Shown here piece by piece: positions 22,611 to 33,329 of a stretch of DNA of 64,000 bases. Position numbers and translations under genes: made by a program. Origin of the DNA: Ridgeia piscesae (taxonomy: Eukaryota; Annelida; Polychaeta; Sabellida; Siboglinidae); assembly GCA_025642075.2 (NCBI GenBank), contig JAODUO010000156.1:1-64000 (forward strand). The letters run 5' to 3'. The first letter of the stretch is position 1; each line of letters opens with the position of its first letter. The notes below the pieces were generated by a model. It saw nothing but the letters and a program-made list of their open reading frames with translations. It ran no database searches and was not told where the DNA came from.

Positions 22611-25600
22611 TTATATCGGTGCAGTGCTGAGGCCGTCGTCGAGAACTTTCTGTTTCGGGTAAAAATACGTCAAAGCGGCTCGTTCTTTCTTGCACGTAGG
22701 TGTACATGGAACTCCCTTTGCACTGAAAACCACGGTTCAGTCCGCGTCCACTGATTCGACTAGTCAACACGTCGAGAAACGTTTCTTTGCAGATTTCGTT
22801 CTGCCTCTTGTTTAGTCCCTTCGTGCTGAATGTATCCGTGCTGCCGAAGCAGTAGTACGTTTTGCTGCAAAGACCGATGAAGCCTCTTCCCTCCCATTCG
22901 TCCTTAAAGAGTCCTGGAGTGCGCTTGTCGTACGTTCTGCGTGCCGCGCAACACGCTGTGTCCGGTTTCCACTCGTGTCCCTCGAGTCTTCATCTAACAT
23001 AAGCCCTCGCGTGCTCGTCGCAGCATTCTGAAGGAAACCATCCCGATCTGTGGTAAAAGAAGCGTTCACGTTTTTCCGGAGCCACGACGTCATCAATGCA
23101 TTCTCCGGCTAGCGCAATGTACGCAGAGTCTCTACCCGTCTCGCAGTATTGAAACAAAGACATATCAACGTACGTATCGACGAAATCATAATAAATTGTA
23201 ACATCCGCAATTTTGCATATTGGTAAACGAAGAAGCCTATTTGTATAGGCAAGTTATATTCGAATTTTTCCTTGGCCATTTCGATTTCGTATACGTCATC
23301 GGTGACGACGTCGAGTTGACGGAAACTTCGATTGTTTATGCACCGAGAAGCTACTACATCGGTGCAGTATTTCATATCCCTCTGCATGTCCTTGTTCGTT
23401 ACGGTTTTGCCATAGGCTGAGTTGCCCAGTAGTTTCATGGTGTCAGCAATTATAGCTTTGTTTGGGTCAGCGTTGCCGTCGCGTCGTGCTGCTGACACAG
23501 CCTCACCGAAGAACCGAAAACACGGTTGTGGGTCGTATTCGATGACTTGGCATACACGACTGACGACTAATCCGTGTTCCAAATACCAGACCACCAACGG
23601 AGTGGCGAGGAGGATACGTTCTCCGTGATAACTCCCCACGAGTGTCATGATGTTGTGAGTTTCAGCGTAATCGTGCATAAACGAGCCTAAGTCAGAACGA
23701 GTGACGAATGCGTTCTTGAAAATAGGCTGCATTTCTGCAAAGTAATCGCGAATGGGTTCCGGGACGTCGATGTCGCATTCGACCATGCCGAATAGCGTAC
23801 CATTGCGAATGGCATTCACGATGTCCTGTTCCGTCATTTCCCACTTGCGTTCGAGGGGTCGTCGTCGGTGGTTTTTGTCCAAGAAGTGCTTCACCTCTTT
23901 GTTTTGCTTCTTTTGCGCTTTCCACTCGCATTCCCACATTTCAACCACGGACACGCCGAGCTGGCGAAGATACTTGGTTATTTCCCGAGTGTCTTCCAAC
24001 AGGTCGACCATGCTTTTATTTTGCTTTTCGTTCATAGTATTGTTCGAATTCTGATTGCAATCATGACCATGCCAATAACAACCATGAAATTGATAGACCG
24101 TCTTCGTTTCTTTACACCAACCATCTACGGGGAGGCGACGTTTACCTAATCTTTTCTCCGACCCGTTAAACTGGTGTCGGATGACATGACCTGTACGAAA
24201 AGACTCCCACTCTAACCACTCCATTGACATTTTCCCGTAATAATACGGCGATTCCGGTCGAAACTTATTCTCCGCTCGACGACGCGTGTACGATCCCGTT
24301 GGTTGGTTTTGCATCAAGGCCCACAAATACAAGGCATTAGCATCGAAGCCGGTTATTGAACGACAATCTTTTGCGTCACATCCATAATCGACGTGACGTA
24401 TTTTAGTGACCCCGCTCTCGTGAAGATCACGGAAGGGCCCCCAACTAGGCCATCTTTAACCAAACGGTCCAAGTCTTTGTGTTTTTCATTGAATAGCGTG
24501 AAACACGTTTTCGTTGGTAGCGTTTCAAAGAGGTATTGCAATGTGAGATCAGAGGTACACTAATTCCATCTTTAAACATATCAATTCGTCTTTCTTTATA
24601 AAACGCAAACTGTTTGTCAATGGCTTCCAGAAATGGGACGACGTCTCGGTTAGGGTTATTGTACCAGATCAAAAAGTCCTTGAACGTTGTCATGTTATTC
24701 TCGTTCCATACCCTTTCGCAGAGTGCATAGTCCTCTTCGGAAATGTCCTCGTTTTTCAGTTGGCTACGGAAGGCATCTTTGGAGGGAGAGCTGGATAATC
24801 TAGCCTGTCTAAGGAGTTTATCCACTCGTATGGAAGAAACCCTTTGGTCATCATGCAGCCATAAGCTTTCAAAAAAAAATTCATAACTGAATCCTGGTGC
24901 TAGATAGTTCGTAATGTCCAAAAAATTCAACGTATCGGTCGACAAACACATGAAGTTGTTGTTTTTCTTGATGACGTAAAAAGGGGAAAGATCATCTTCT
25001 TCCTCGTTTGCGTTATCGTCCAGCAGGTACGCGGTTATGTACTTTTTGATGACATTGAGGTCGTATTTTCCTGAATTGAATCCGATGACTGGAAGTGTCT
25101 TCAAGTACGAATGAAAACGTTGTATCAGTTGATCGACTGGGTTCTTCTTTTCGTCTCCCCCTCATCCACTGTGTCTTTGTTTTCCGACCATGTCATCCTT
25201 AACGTGTTGAGTTTTTCGAATACATCTTTGAATTGTTCTTGAAGCGATTCGTAGGCATCTTTACTCATATTTTCTAATTCTCTCATCATTTCCACCACGA
25301 CATCTTTGGGGTTTCCGTTGCTCATGAAACAGCGTGGCTGTAAGTGTTACTTCTATGTTAGACGCTATGCTCACGCTCAAAACCTCGTGCCGTGCCAACC
25401 ACTGCCGGTGACTGGATGAGGACGGAAGGTCCGTATCGTCAAAATAGCACTCAAAATCAAACGTTGCTCTATACGGATAATACCGTCGTTCGTCGTCAAC
25501 ATAACTACCTTCTTCTTCCATCTGTTGAAAGATGGATTTTGGAGAATGATACACTCCACCCGGATACCCGCGTTTGATTGTAGCTTCACAAGAACATTCG

Positions 25601-26994
25601 TGCCGATGTAAATCGTTTCGGGGTATCTACACAACGTTCGCCTAACGACTTCTGACTCCACGCCTTTCTACTTGGTATTCGTGAGTTTGAAGACGTTGAT
25701 ATTCACTTGGAATGCCGTTTCCACGCTAACTAGATCCTCTAGACCGACTCCTTGGAACTGATTTACATCTGCCCCTGGATTGTACCGTTCGTACAAGGCA
25801 ATTGCCGAAGCTTCCAAACGACGAACGTCACATCTTTGACAAAGGGCCAAGCATCGGAAGATGCATAGTCCATCCTCGTACCTGACTCCTCTTGTGTCCA
25901 AACTAGTAAAAGCCTTATTGTTCTTGGTGTAATCCGGTAGTGTTGCCCTGGCGGATCCGATAGGGTGATCGTGTATATGGTTTACAAAACATGTCACATT
26001 GGTCACTAGCTGACACGTCCAAGATGAATTTGGGCGATTATTGATGGCGTATTGTAGGACATCCTTTTGCTCGATAGATTTCAGAAATTCCTCGTTTGTA
26101 ATCAAATGTGGTTCTTCCAAATATCTTCCACTGAGATTGTTGGATGAGTGAAAGTATCTCAGTTGCCCCGTTCTGGTGTTCCTCAAGATAAATGCGTAGC
26201 TTAAATTGATTTTAAATCGGGATGTCTGGTCCCAGAATATTCGTTGTAGTTGACTATGCATGGTTCTCGTATCCAGGGTTTCCAGACGAAAGTTGTATCG
26301 TGATTGGAGATTTCCGTTTGTTCTCTTTGTACGAATACTGCTCCAGTGCTTTTGGATCATGTCTTGCAACTCTGAAGACACGTCGTCGGATAAGGGTAAT
26401 GCGAGAAGGACATCGATGGGATCGTCTTGAATAGAGTCCACCACTTCCAATTTCGGATAGACCTAAGACACATATACCACACAGATCAGCGACAAGAACT
26501 TTTGTTGTTCTTCTTCTTCTTTAATTTAAACGAAGCCATCCTTGCATAAAATGATACAAAGTACAACGGATACCCACCTGTTTGCGTCGTTTCGACAATA
26601 GCTGTTCCACTTCCACCGCTCGAGCGTCACATTTCCTTTTCTTCCTATCACACCGATTGCGTTTCAGATGGCGTTTAAAGGTGCTTTTTTTGGGAATACG
26701 TGCGTCCACACAAGGGGCATTGGAATAGTGCTGTCGTGTAGTCAGGTTCGATGACGTCGGGTGTAAGCAGGGTGTCACTGTGCCCCGGTCCGTCATCCAC
26801 ATTTGCATAAGTGTGATCCGATTTTCGTATGGTGTCCGGTACAGGGAAGGTGTACGCGTAGTCTGCTGATGTGGATGGGGGGGATTCACGGCTAGATGAA
26901 AGTCTACATCTGCAAAACTGTGATCTGATGCGCGCCTGTTTTCCCGTACGGGAAGCGCATAGTCATGATCTTGGGATGTAGATGGACGATTCAC
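22611..26994 (-). pseudogene. Protein-primed-type DNA polymerase B (element 1)
   Basis: Read down from 26994: finger exon (26994-26577, frame disturbed by an extra 2 G and 1 T against the other copies), GT-AG intron (26576-26462), then 26461-25668 ending in an in-frame TAG. A deletion with frame change follows near 25605. Exo I (FDFECYF) lies near 25450, Exo II (GFNSGKYD) at about 25065-25088, and the region for Exo III (FLIWYNN) near 24650. The palm follows: motif A region (MYLWAL, 24332), motif B (KLLGNSAYGKT) near 23430, and motif C near 23130. In motif C the bases give ETGRDSAY, against EMDTDSAY in element 2, so one catalytic Asp is lost. Further frame breaks lie near 24545, 24340, 23165, 22985 and 22680, and a TGA near 22995. 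The end is TAA at 22611. Confidence 0.9.
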
Positions 26995-27255
26995 TAACTA
27001 ATGTTAATTAACAGCTATTCTTCATACATTCATCATTTATAATTATAAACGTTGTGGGTTATTATTCTCCTCGAAACCACGAAGCCCTATATACTACTAA
27101 CACCATGACGTTATATTACAATACCGAAACCTTATTACATATTATTGTGTACAAATGAGGTGTATTATTAATCGTTTATTTATATAACTAATACAACAAA
27201 TGTGGACATTATAATTTTGTGTTTCTTTTATTATTAATATCACAATGTATGTATG

Positions 27256-27257
<2 letters not shown>

Positions 27258-27317
<60 letters not shown>

Positions 27318-27396
27318 TAAATTATATTAAGATTATATATTATATATTTATCGTTTTATATATATATATATATATATACATATATATAAAATAAAA

Positions 27397-27443
<47 letters not shown>

Positions 27444-27483
27444 ATAAATTTATAATTAATATATGTATTAATGTTGTTGTTGT

Positions 27484-27570
<87 letters not shown>

Positions 27571-27626
27571 ATAGATATTTACATATTGCATAATTGCCTA
27601 GCAGGCATATATTATATATGTAATAT

Positions 27627-27678
<52 letters not shown>
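27258..27678. repeat. TA microsatellite cluster (element 1 copy)
   Basis: Same position in the third copy, again differing in tract length. It includes a gtatgtatgtatg lead-in at 27246-27260. Confidence 0.9.
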
Positions 27679-27680
<2 letters not shown>

Positions 27681-28315
27681 CATAAATATTTATTCTTAAT
27701 AAATTCATAATTATAAATGGCGTACGACTAACTTCTGTGACAATAATAAAATATAAAACATTCTACCTCACAGGTTTCGAACCCTGGGCGCGCGCGTGAA
27801 AGTCTAAGACGATACCAGTGAAAATGTAGTATATTACCCCGGTTTGTCCGCGGTGTCAATACGGAAAAGGTATTATTAATATTAGTTGAATATTCTAATG
27901 GTTATAACAGATATGCAGCATTCGATACTGAAAGGCGGCTTTTAAACTTCCATCCTTTCTGTGCGCATACTATTTGCTATGTATGACACGCCTCCTAGTG
28001 GTCGGGTTTCGATCAATGTCAACAATCACCAAAATAAACCGTCTTCGTCTTGAGCCTTGTCCTTGAGGCTTGAAATACATACCCGTGGGGAGCTGTGTAT
28101 CTTTTTTGACTCGTGACATAGAAGCGAGGACGAATGTGGTCGATGTCTTTTTGACAAGCAGTATATAGGCAGCGTATTAGCGAATAAAATCAATGTTGAC
28201 CGTCTTTGTCGCCTACGGTACCCAAGAGCTAGACTAGGTCTAGGGGACGGGTTGGCTAGGTGCATAGGCCATAGCGTTATCGTTAAGAGTTAAGTCAATT
28301 AATTATCTCACTTAC

Positions 28316-28392
28316 CTTCTTTTGTGAAGACGCATTGAATCAAATGTGTTGTATTTAGCGCCACAAATAGAACAAAAGAACACTTTTGGCAT
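28316..28392 (-). CDS. First exon with zinc finger (element 1 main copy)
   Basis: Same 77-nt exon and donor as at 6369-6445, with a TATA box at 28459-28467. It lies about 1.4 kb upstream of the main polymerase exon (26994) and is separated from it by an intron-like stretch filled with TA repeats. It is the likely true start of the element 1 polymerase message. Confidence 0.5.
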
Positions 28393-28708
28393 TTTGGTAC
28401 TGATGTGATTTCTACATTAGAAAATTATTGACTAAGTTGACAGACCTGAAGCCGTGGTTTTTATATAGTAACACCCTCGGGGAATTTCACGTGACCATAA
28501 CAACGTGTAAATATGTTCTAACTGCGCAATACATTTACGGTTGTAAAGAGAAATTACTGCGTAGTTTGTTTTCACATAATTACGCATACTTTAAAAATAG
28601 CCTTGGAAAGATAGCCCTCGGTTCCAAATATAGAAAATTTACGAGCTCTAGCGCCTACTCTCTACTACTACTACTATAGCTCGTGGAGTAAACAAGCCCC
28701 GTACTCAC

Positions 28709-28850
28709 CCTGGATGTTGAGATTCCAAGACCTAAAAATAGTTTGGACGTTACTCAGAACCCTCAGTCCTGTTTTAACCGCCTGTACGGACAGAACCATA
28801 AATGTCTGTAAAGATTTTGTGCGTAGTTGGTTTTGTTGTTGTTCAGCCAT
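28709..28850 (-). CDS. Candidate small first exon (copy at element 1 right end)
   Basis: Same open frame, donor and upstream TATA-like sequence as at 13632-13773, offset by 15077 bp. Being identical in a recent duplicate, it adds no independent support for coding. Confidence 0.3.
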
Positions 28851-29100
28851 AGATAGACGTACGTATATCATATAAGACGCTACATATTTACTGATAAAAC
28901 AGATTTATACGTACGCATCACCAGCGACAACGCAGAGGGAAATGGGTTGATTTAAAGTTGTTTTACACAATTAACTTTCAATCGATTGATGGTATTATTA
29001 TTATTACGTTATTGGTCTAAGTTACGTTATGTCTAAACGAATTCGTAGGCAAACATTGTTTTATGTAGACCATTGAAAACATATCAAGCATGATTATATA

Positions 29101-29115
29101 ATGTGTGTGTGTATG

Positions 29116-29207
<92 letters not shown>

Positions 29208-29216
29208 TGTGTGTAG
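29101..29216. repeat. (GTGC)n/(GT)n microsatellite at element 1 right end
   Basis: A gtgtgtatgtg lead-in, then about 20 units of gtgc, then gtgtgt. It takes the same place as the pure GT tract at 14023-14372. Confidence 0.95.
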
Positions 29217-29635
29217 CATAGTGCAACGTGTTATTAATACGCTTCGCCTATATTTCTTATATTCATTTTGTTCTTATTAAAAGTATACTCTTCATCGGTG
29301 TTTCGTTATTTGTTACGTCCATCCTTCGAGTATCCACGTCTTGAAATTAAACGATTGTCACAACACAAAACACGGATTTCTATCCACGCCGTATTCACTC
29401 GTTTATGTCGCTGTTAATGGCTAGAGGAATTGTCATTACAAAATAAGTATGTTATTGTGACAACTTCCGGATCATGGAAATCGACCAATGAAACTACCCG
29501 ACGCATATACATTTATATTTCCTTTTGAAGCTCACATTACCGGGTGTGTGCGGGTCACGTGAACCAATGAAAAACAGTCGGAAGGATATTGACCTCTGTA
29601 GCCAGATTAGATCCTATTGTCGGTCGCATAAACCG

Positions 29636-29725
29636 CAGTCGACGTCTACCCCCCTTCCTGTACTGGTACGCGTGGTTGACCGAGCTAAAAACCCGACCGA
29701 ATGCGTCGGACACCATCATTGGTAA
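29636..29725 (-). pseudogene. NADAR gene fragment in inverted orientation
   Basis: On the minus strand the frame reads DAFGRVFSSVNHAYQYRK, matching FGRVFNSVEDAYQYRK of the gene at 14373-14765. The match then decays within 30 bases. It marks the mirror-image left-end sequence at the right end of element 1. It is too short to function. Confidence 0.7.
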
Positions 29726-29785
29726 GTGTTGTTTCTATTTCGAAGATTACTGTAAATGCATACGTTTTCTCACCATGTTTAAGTA

Positions 29786-29945
29786 AACACATTCTGCATG
29801 ACTCATGATAATTTGTGCAGTTACTCGAGAGTGTAGCGTAAACACATTCCGCATGACTCATGATCTTTTGCGCAGTTATTCAAAAATGTGGCATAAACAC
29901 ATTCCTCATGACTCATGATCCTTTAGCGCAGTTACACGAGAACTT
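29786..29945 (-). repeat. Subterminal tandem repeats, right end
   Basis: Three units of about 55 bp (gtaaacacattccgcatgac, then tcatgat and cgcagttac) that are the reverse complement of the left array at 14839-15090. Confidence 0.75.
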
Positions 29946-30369
29946 GGACCAATCAGAAAAGTCGCAAGCATTCTGACCTTAACGTAATGACTAAAATGGC
30001 GGCTTCCGGAACATCGAGTTGACCAATGAAACGACTCGACTCATCGCAATTGCGCAAAGAGGTATCGATAACCATTAATTCTAGCATCCCCTTTTGTCGC
30101 TCATCTTGACCTTGGTAGTCGGAATGTTTCATGTTGTCGGTCGCATAACCGGATGTCATCAGGGATTGTGGGTAAAACGCACGAACCAATCATAACACAC
30201 TTCGACCGTAGAAGGACCAATCAGAAAAGTCGCAATCATTCTGCCCTTAACGTAATGACTAAAATGGCGGCTTCCGGATCTTATGATCGGGTCACGTGAA
30301 CCAATGAGAGCCTTCGAGACAGCTGTGACCTTTAACATTTAAGTGAGGGTGAAATAATCTTCTCATACT

Positions 30370-31386
30370 ACTACCGTTTCGATACGATAAAGTCTTTAGA
30401 TACTAGTACTTTCTGTAGTTCAGGTTCGTAAAACGATCCGTCCACCAGCTCTCCGTGATGATCAACCAATCTGTATACGGGTGGGTCAGAGCGATGAGCG
30501 TTGCTAATAGTGAACAGTTATTCGGTCCAGTTCGCATTGTAGCCCTTTTTGAACTGTCGCTTTGCTTTGCTTATTCGCACACGATCACCAACCATCAACT
30601 TTGGTTGACCCCCACCGTCACGACCGTACAGACGCTGCCACACAATCTCCTGATTACTATCGTTCACATTCGAAGGCGCCATGCCTAAGCTTCGATGATA
30701 CGTATTGTTGTACGACCACACGAAGTCATGCAACTTGTCCAGATATCTCACAGACTGGTGTTTAGTAAAATACCTCCACATCCTGTCTTCAGCGTTCGAT
30801 TGAATCTTTCAGCAATACTTGCCTTTGTTTCTTCGTTGTGTGTTGAAAAGTGGTGGACGCCGTGCTCCTTTAACAAAGCTTGAATAGAACGATTTCGAAA
30901 TTCCAATCCTTTGTCAGTTTGCAGCGTCATAGGTTTGATATCAGACAGTAATTCTCTAAATGCCATCACCAACGACGATGCTGATTTTTTTCTGCAGCGG
31001 GATGCACCACGCCCATTTTGAAAACACATCGATAACGGAAGCAAGAACGTGATCCCGTCATTATCTTTTTTCAGGTTTGATACGTCGACGAGATCGGCCT
31101 GCCATTGTTGGTGTGGTCCTCCCACTACGACGCATCGCCGCTTGAATGCTGTTCGTACCGGTTTGTGAAGTGTGTACGTGTCCTGTTCCAACAGCCATTT
31201 CTTGACGAATCGTACCGGCGTAAGTGACGCACGTTTCAGCGCTGCAACACAGCCGTAACTGCCTATGCGTTTGGCGTCGAAGTAGCGACGTCGAAGTAAC
31301 TTCGATTTGTTGGTTGTTCGGTGGCGCCCCATGACAGTGTTCTGTTGGTGTTGTTGTTGTAATCCACGACGAGACCGCCGCCGCAA
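30370..31386 (-). pseudogene. Integrase of element 2, truncated and broken
   Basis: Starts with a basic segment (MGRHRTTNKSKLLRRR near 31332), then HQQWQADLVDVS (first D), LQTDKGLEF (second D) and ASIAERFNRTLKT (E). The 31386-30748 frame gives way near 30790 to the frame 30781-30518, and a TAA at 30518-30520 follows KGYNANWTE. The same frame then continues with readable integrase-like sequence (VYRLVDHHGELVDGSFYEPE) to a TAG near 30372. The chromodomain present in element 1 is missing, and repeat sequence shared with the element 1 end begins there. A short frame disturbance near 31010 also alters the core. Confidence 0.85.
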
Positions 31387-31499
31387 CAGGCCAACGGTGA
31401 GCTAGAACTATGTTTAAAAACAAGCACGGCTACACAGAATATATTACATACGATTATCCCTACCACGACTGTAATCGATCGACACCCGACGGCGGTCAT
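31263..31499 (-). CDS. Small membrane-anchored protein overlapping the integrase start
   Basis: ATG 31499 opens MTAVGCRS, then one hydrophobic span ITVVVGIIVCNIFCVAVLVF, then a polar C-terminus; 78 codons. It overlaps the first part of the integrase in another frame. Element 1 has a decayed hydrophobic segment in the same place (about 18320-18395). I do not recognise the family; the overlap makes chance possible. Confidence 0.4.
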   Translation of the reverse strand: MTAVGCRSITVVVGIIVCNIFCVAVLVFKHSSSSPLACCGGGLVVDYNNNTNRTLSWGATEQPTNRSYFDVATSTPNA

Positions 31500-31658
31500 G
31501 CTGAGACTGTGCCTCCGCTGTAATGCCACCCCCGCTTAATAGGAATCTCAATCGTAGGACGGTGGAGATCGATGACTTGCAGTTGTTGGCGAGCGAGTCG
31601 CCTGTCGTCGAACATGGGCGGTCCAACGCGGTGACGACCTGTGAGCTGTTTGCTGTAG

Positions 31659-32276
31659 CTACTGCCTACGATCGGCATTACCTACCAACTCGATTGGAAC
31701 ATTTATGTCTTTGGGGTGTTTCACGAACGGTTGCCATCCTACAGGATCCCTCAGTTTCCGTTTTATCAACACATCGTGAACAAGATCCATCATGTTACTT
31801 CCGGGTATGATCGCCCCTTCGAGTATCAACTCACCTCTGTCGTTCCATTGTATAGTCGGGTCGTTTTTGAGACGCTTCATTAAACGGTCGGCCTTGGATT
31901 TCAGGCTTTTGGGGACACTCTCCACAATGTCGGCGTCTGCCCCAGTAGTCGCTAGAGGCTTTGATGCTGCTGTTGGTTGCGTTGTTCCGGCGTCTCGCAT
32001 TTCCGCTGCTGCTGCTGTACCATCGTCGTTCACCACGACAACCCGTGTCAGTTGCTTGAATGGCTTGTCTGCCATGGTGTTGTAACGCAACAATATCTGA
32101 TTGTACAGCTTTACCTTGTCACCTTCATCTAGATCTGTTCTGTCAAAGACGGAGCTCATCTCGCCATCAATACCTCGCAAGACCCTGTCCAACGAATTCG
32201 TTGGAGGAGCAGGAGCAGGTCGAAGGGTCTCCAACAGTCGAGGATCCACCAGTGGCATCTTCCTAGTGTGTTCCAT
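31659..32276 (-). CDS. Lineage protein p2 (element 2, intact)
   Basis: 205 codons. The N-terminus is MEHTRKMPLVDPRLLETL. A helical middle follows (VFDRTDLDEGDKVKLYNQIL) and an alanine- and acid-rich linker, then the conserved block WNDRGELILEGAIIPGSNMM with DLVHDVLIKRK and a C-terminal VPIELVGNADRRQ. The element 1 homologue is in pieces at 17612-18293, so conservation across both supports a real gene. ATG overlaps the end of p1 by 14 nt. Function is unknown to me. Confidence 0.65.
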   Translation of the reverse strand: MEHTRKMPLVDPRLLETLRPAPAPPTNSLDRVLRGIDGEMSSVFDRTDLDEGDKVKLYNQILLRYNTMADKPFKQLTRVVVVNDDGTAAAAEMRDAGTTQPTAASKPLATTGADADIVESVPKSLKSKADRLMKRLKNDPTIQWNDRGELILEGAIIPGSNMMDLVHDVLIKRKLRDPVGWQPFVKHPKDINVPIELVGNADRRQ

Positions 32277-32619
32277 CTACCCCATCTACCCTATGTCTTA
32301 GCAAAGGAATAAGAATAGAACCACCCAATGGAGCCAATAAAGCCGATAGGAAACCGCCTGTTTGTAGGACTTTTCTCTTCCTCACTGTGCTCACCTTCTT
32401 CGACGCCAATGTACGCAGGTGCGTTTTGTGCTTGCGTAGTTTCGTCTTCTGCTTAGGTGTTAACGGCACGTTACCTTTTAGTATGTTCCACGTACACTCA
32501 CACAGACTACATGTGAGATCACTGTCGGAATGTTCCAGGATAGCCTTTCGAAGTCTTCTGTTCTTTTGTCTTTGCAGCAACTCTAGACCCAATACGTGTC
32601 TCTTCATGCGTGACGACAT
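32263..32619 (-). CDS. Lineage protein p1 (element 2, intact)
   Basis: 118 codons: MSSRMKRHVLGLELLQRQKN, a paired-cysteine segment LTCSLCECTWN, a lysine- and arginine-rich middle, then a hydrophobic tail VLQTGGFLSALLAPLGGSIL. It overlaps the ATPase end upstream and p2 downstream in other frames, as compact viral genes do. The element 1 copy at 17268-17611 is frameshifted. A small basic virion protein is a reasonable guess from composition. Confidence 0.65.
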   Translation of the reverse strand: MSSRMKRHVLGLELLQRQKNRRLRKAILEHSDSDLTCSLCECTWNILKGNVPLTPKQKTKLRKHKTHLRTLASKKVSTVRKRKVLQTGGFLSALLAPLGGSILIPLLRHRVDGVDGTH

Positions 32620-33315
32620 CCCTGTAATGATGATCCGGGCTAGGTGTCTGTTCTTTTATATTTTCGATTGTCGTCTCACCTATGTATTGTACTCGCGGTT
32701 TGTATGTTTTTGATATATACACGTACTGAACACCATCGTCCGGAAAGATGGATGTACGCAAGCGTAGTTGTTCGGGTGTTTCTTGTTTCAGATCGAGGTA
32801 TCCGTACGGCACCTTCGTCACATTTTCGAATGTCACCTTACCTGGATACATCTGCTTGGCTAAATGTGTTATTTGAGACGTGTCGCGAGGATTATTGAAA
32901 ACCACCATGTATTGTGCTTTAAGGCTAATGGTACGGCTTTCTGTGTTTTATTGGAAACAGATTTTGGACCAGGTACAGTAGAGAAGTGTTTTAGCATGGT
33001 GGCTTTTTGTGTGAATAAGGTCGTGACCCTAGCATCAGTTTCCGCCATCAGATCGTCGATGACCACTAGGTTGTTTGTTGTGGGATTACATACCGACGAC
33101 TCGGGGAGCCCTTCTTCAAACGACAGGTGGGGTACCTGTCGTGTCAACGTCTCGTAGACGGGTTGCCATTGGCCATAGCACCAAGTAATATTTTCCGGTG
33201 GCGGGTCGATCATAGACGACGCATAGCGTAGCAAACGTGCAACAAAGGTGGTTTTACCGCATCCAGTAGGTCCGGCTACGATACACGTAAAAGGGTGTTT
33301 CCAGCGTGGATCCAT
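32519..33315 (-). pseudogene. Packaging ATPase (element 2), one frameshift
   Basis: ATG 33315 begins MDPRWKHPFTCIVAGPTGCG (Walker A GPTGCGKTT). Walker B is NNLVVIDDLMAE near 33050, and a downstream KPVSN-type segment leads to a frame change near 32900. The second frame continues with MVVFNNPRDTSQITHLAKQM and the KQETPEQLRLRTSIFPDD block. One single-base indel is enough to explain the break. It is otherwise a good A32/FtsK-type genome packaging ATPase, homologous to the one at 16473-17226. It starts only about 20-60 bp after the polymerase gene on the same strand. Confidence 0.85.
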
Positions 33316-33329
33316 CGTGACGATTGAAC

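Larger units (their letters stand above)
24823..29100 (-). repeat. Third copy of the 4.2-kb segment (tandem partner of 9753-14022)
   Basis: Same sequence and orientation as 9753-14022, about 15.07 kb downstream. It is the version connected to the full 3' half of the polymerase gene. Copy-specific differences are concentrated in homopolymers and TA tracts. Confidence 0.9.
29217..30370. repeat. Right terminal region of element 1 with inverted and direct repeats
   Basis: No gene is seen apart from the NADAR remnant. The segment holds inverted copies of the left subterminal repeats (29786-29945) and a roughly 65-bp block (gaccaatcagaaaagtcgca... to ...ggcggcttccgg) that occurs twice, at 29945-30011 and 30216-30280. 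Sequences around gggtcacgtgaaccaatga also occur twice (29550 and 30289). The repeated blocks mark a terminal or junction zone between elements 1 and 2. Confidence 0.6.

Noticed and set aside
23752..24149. Plus-strand ORFs over the polymerase gene
   Set aside because: Antisense shadows of the PolB coding sequence on the minus strand.
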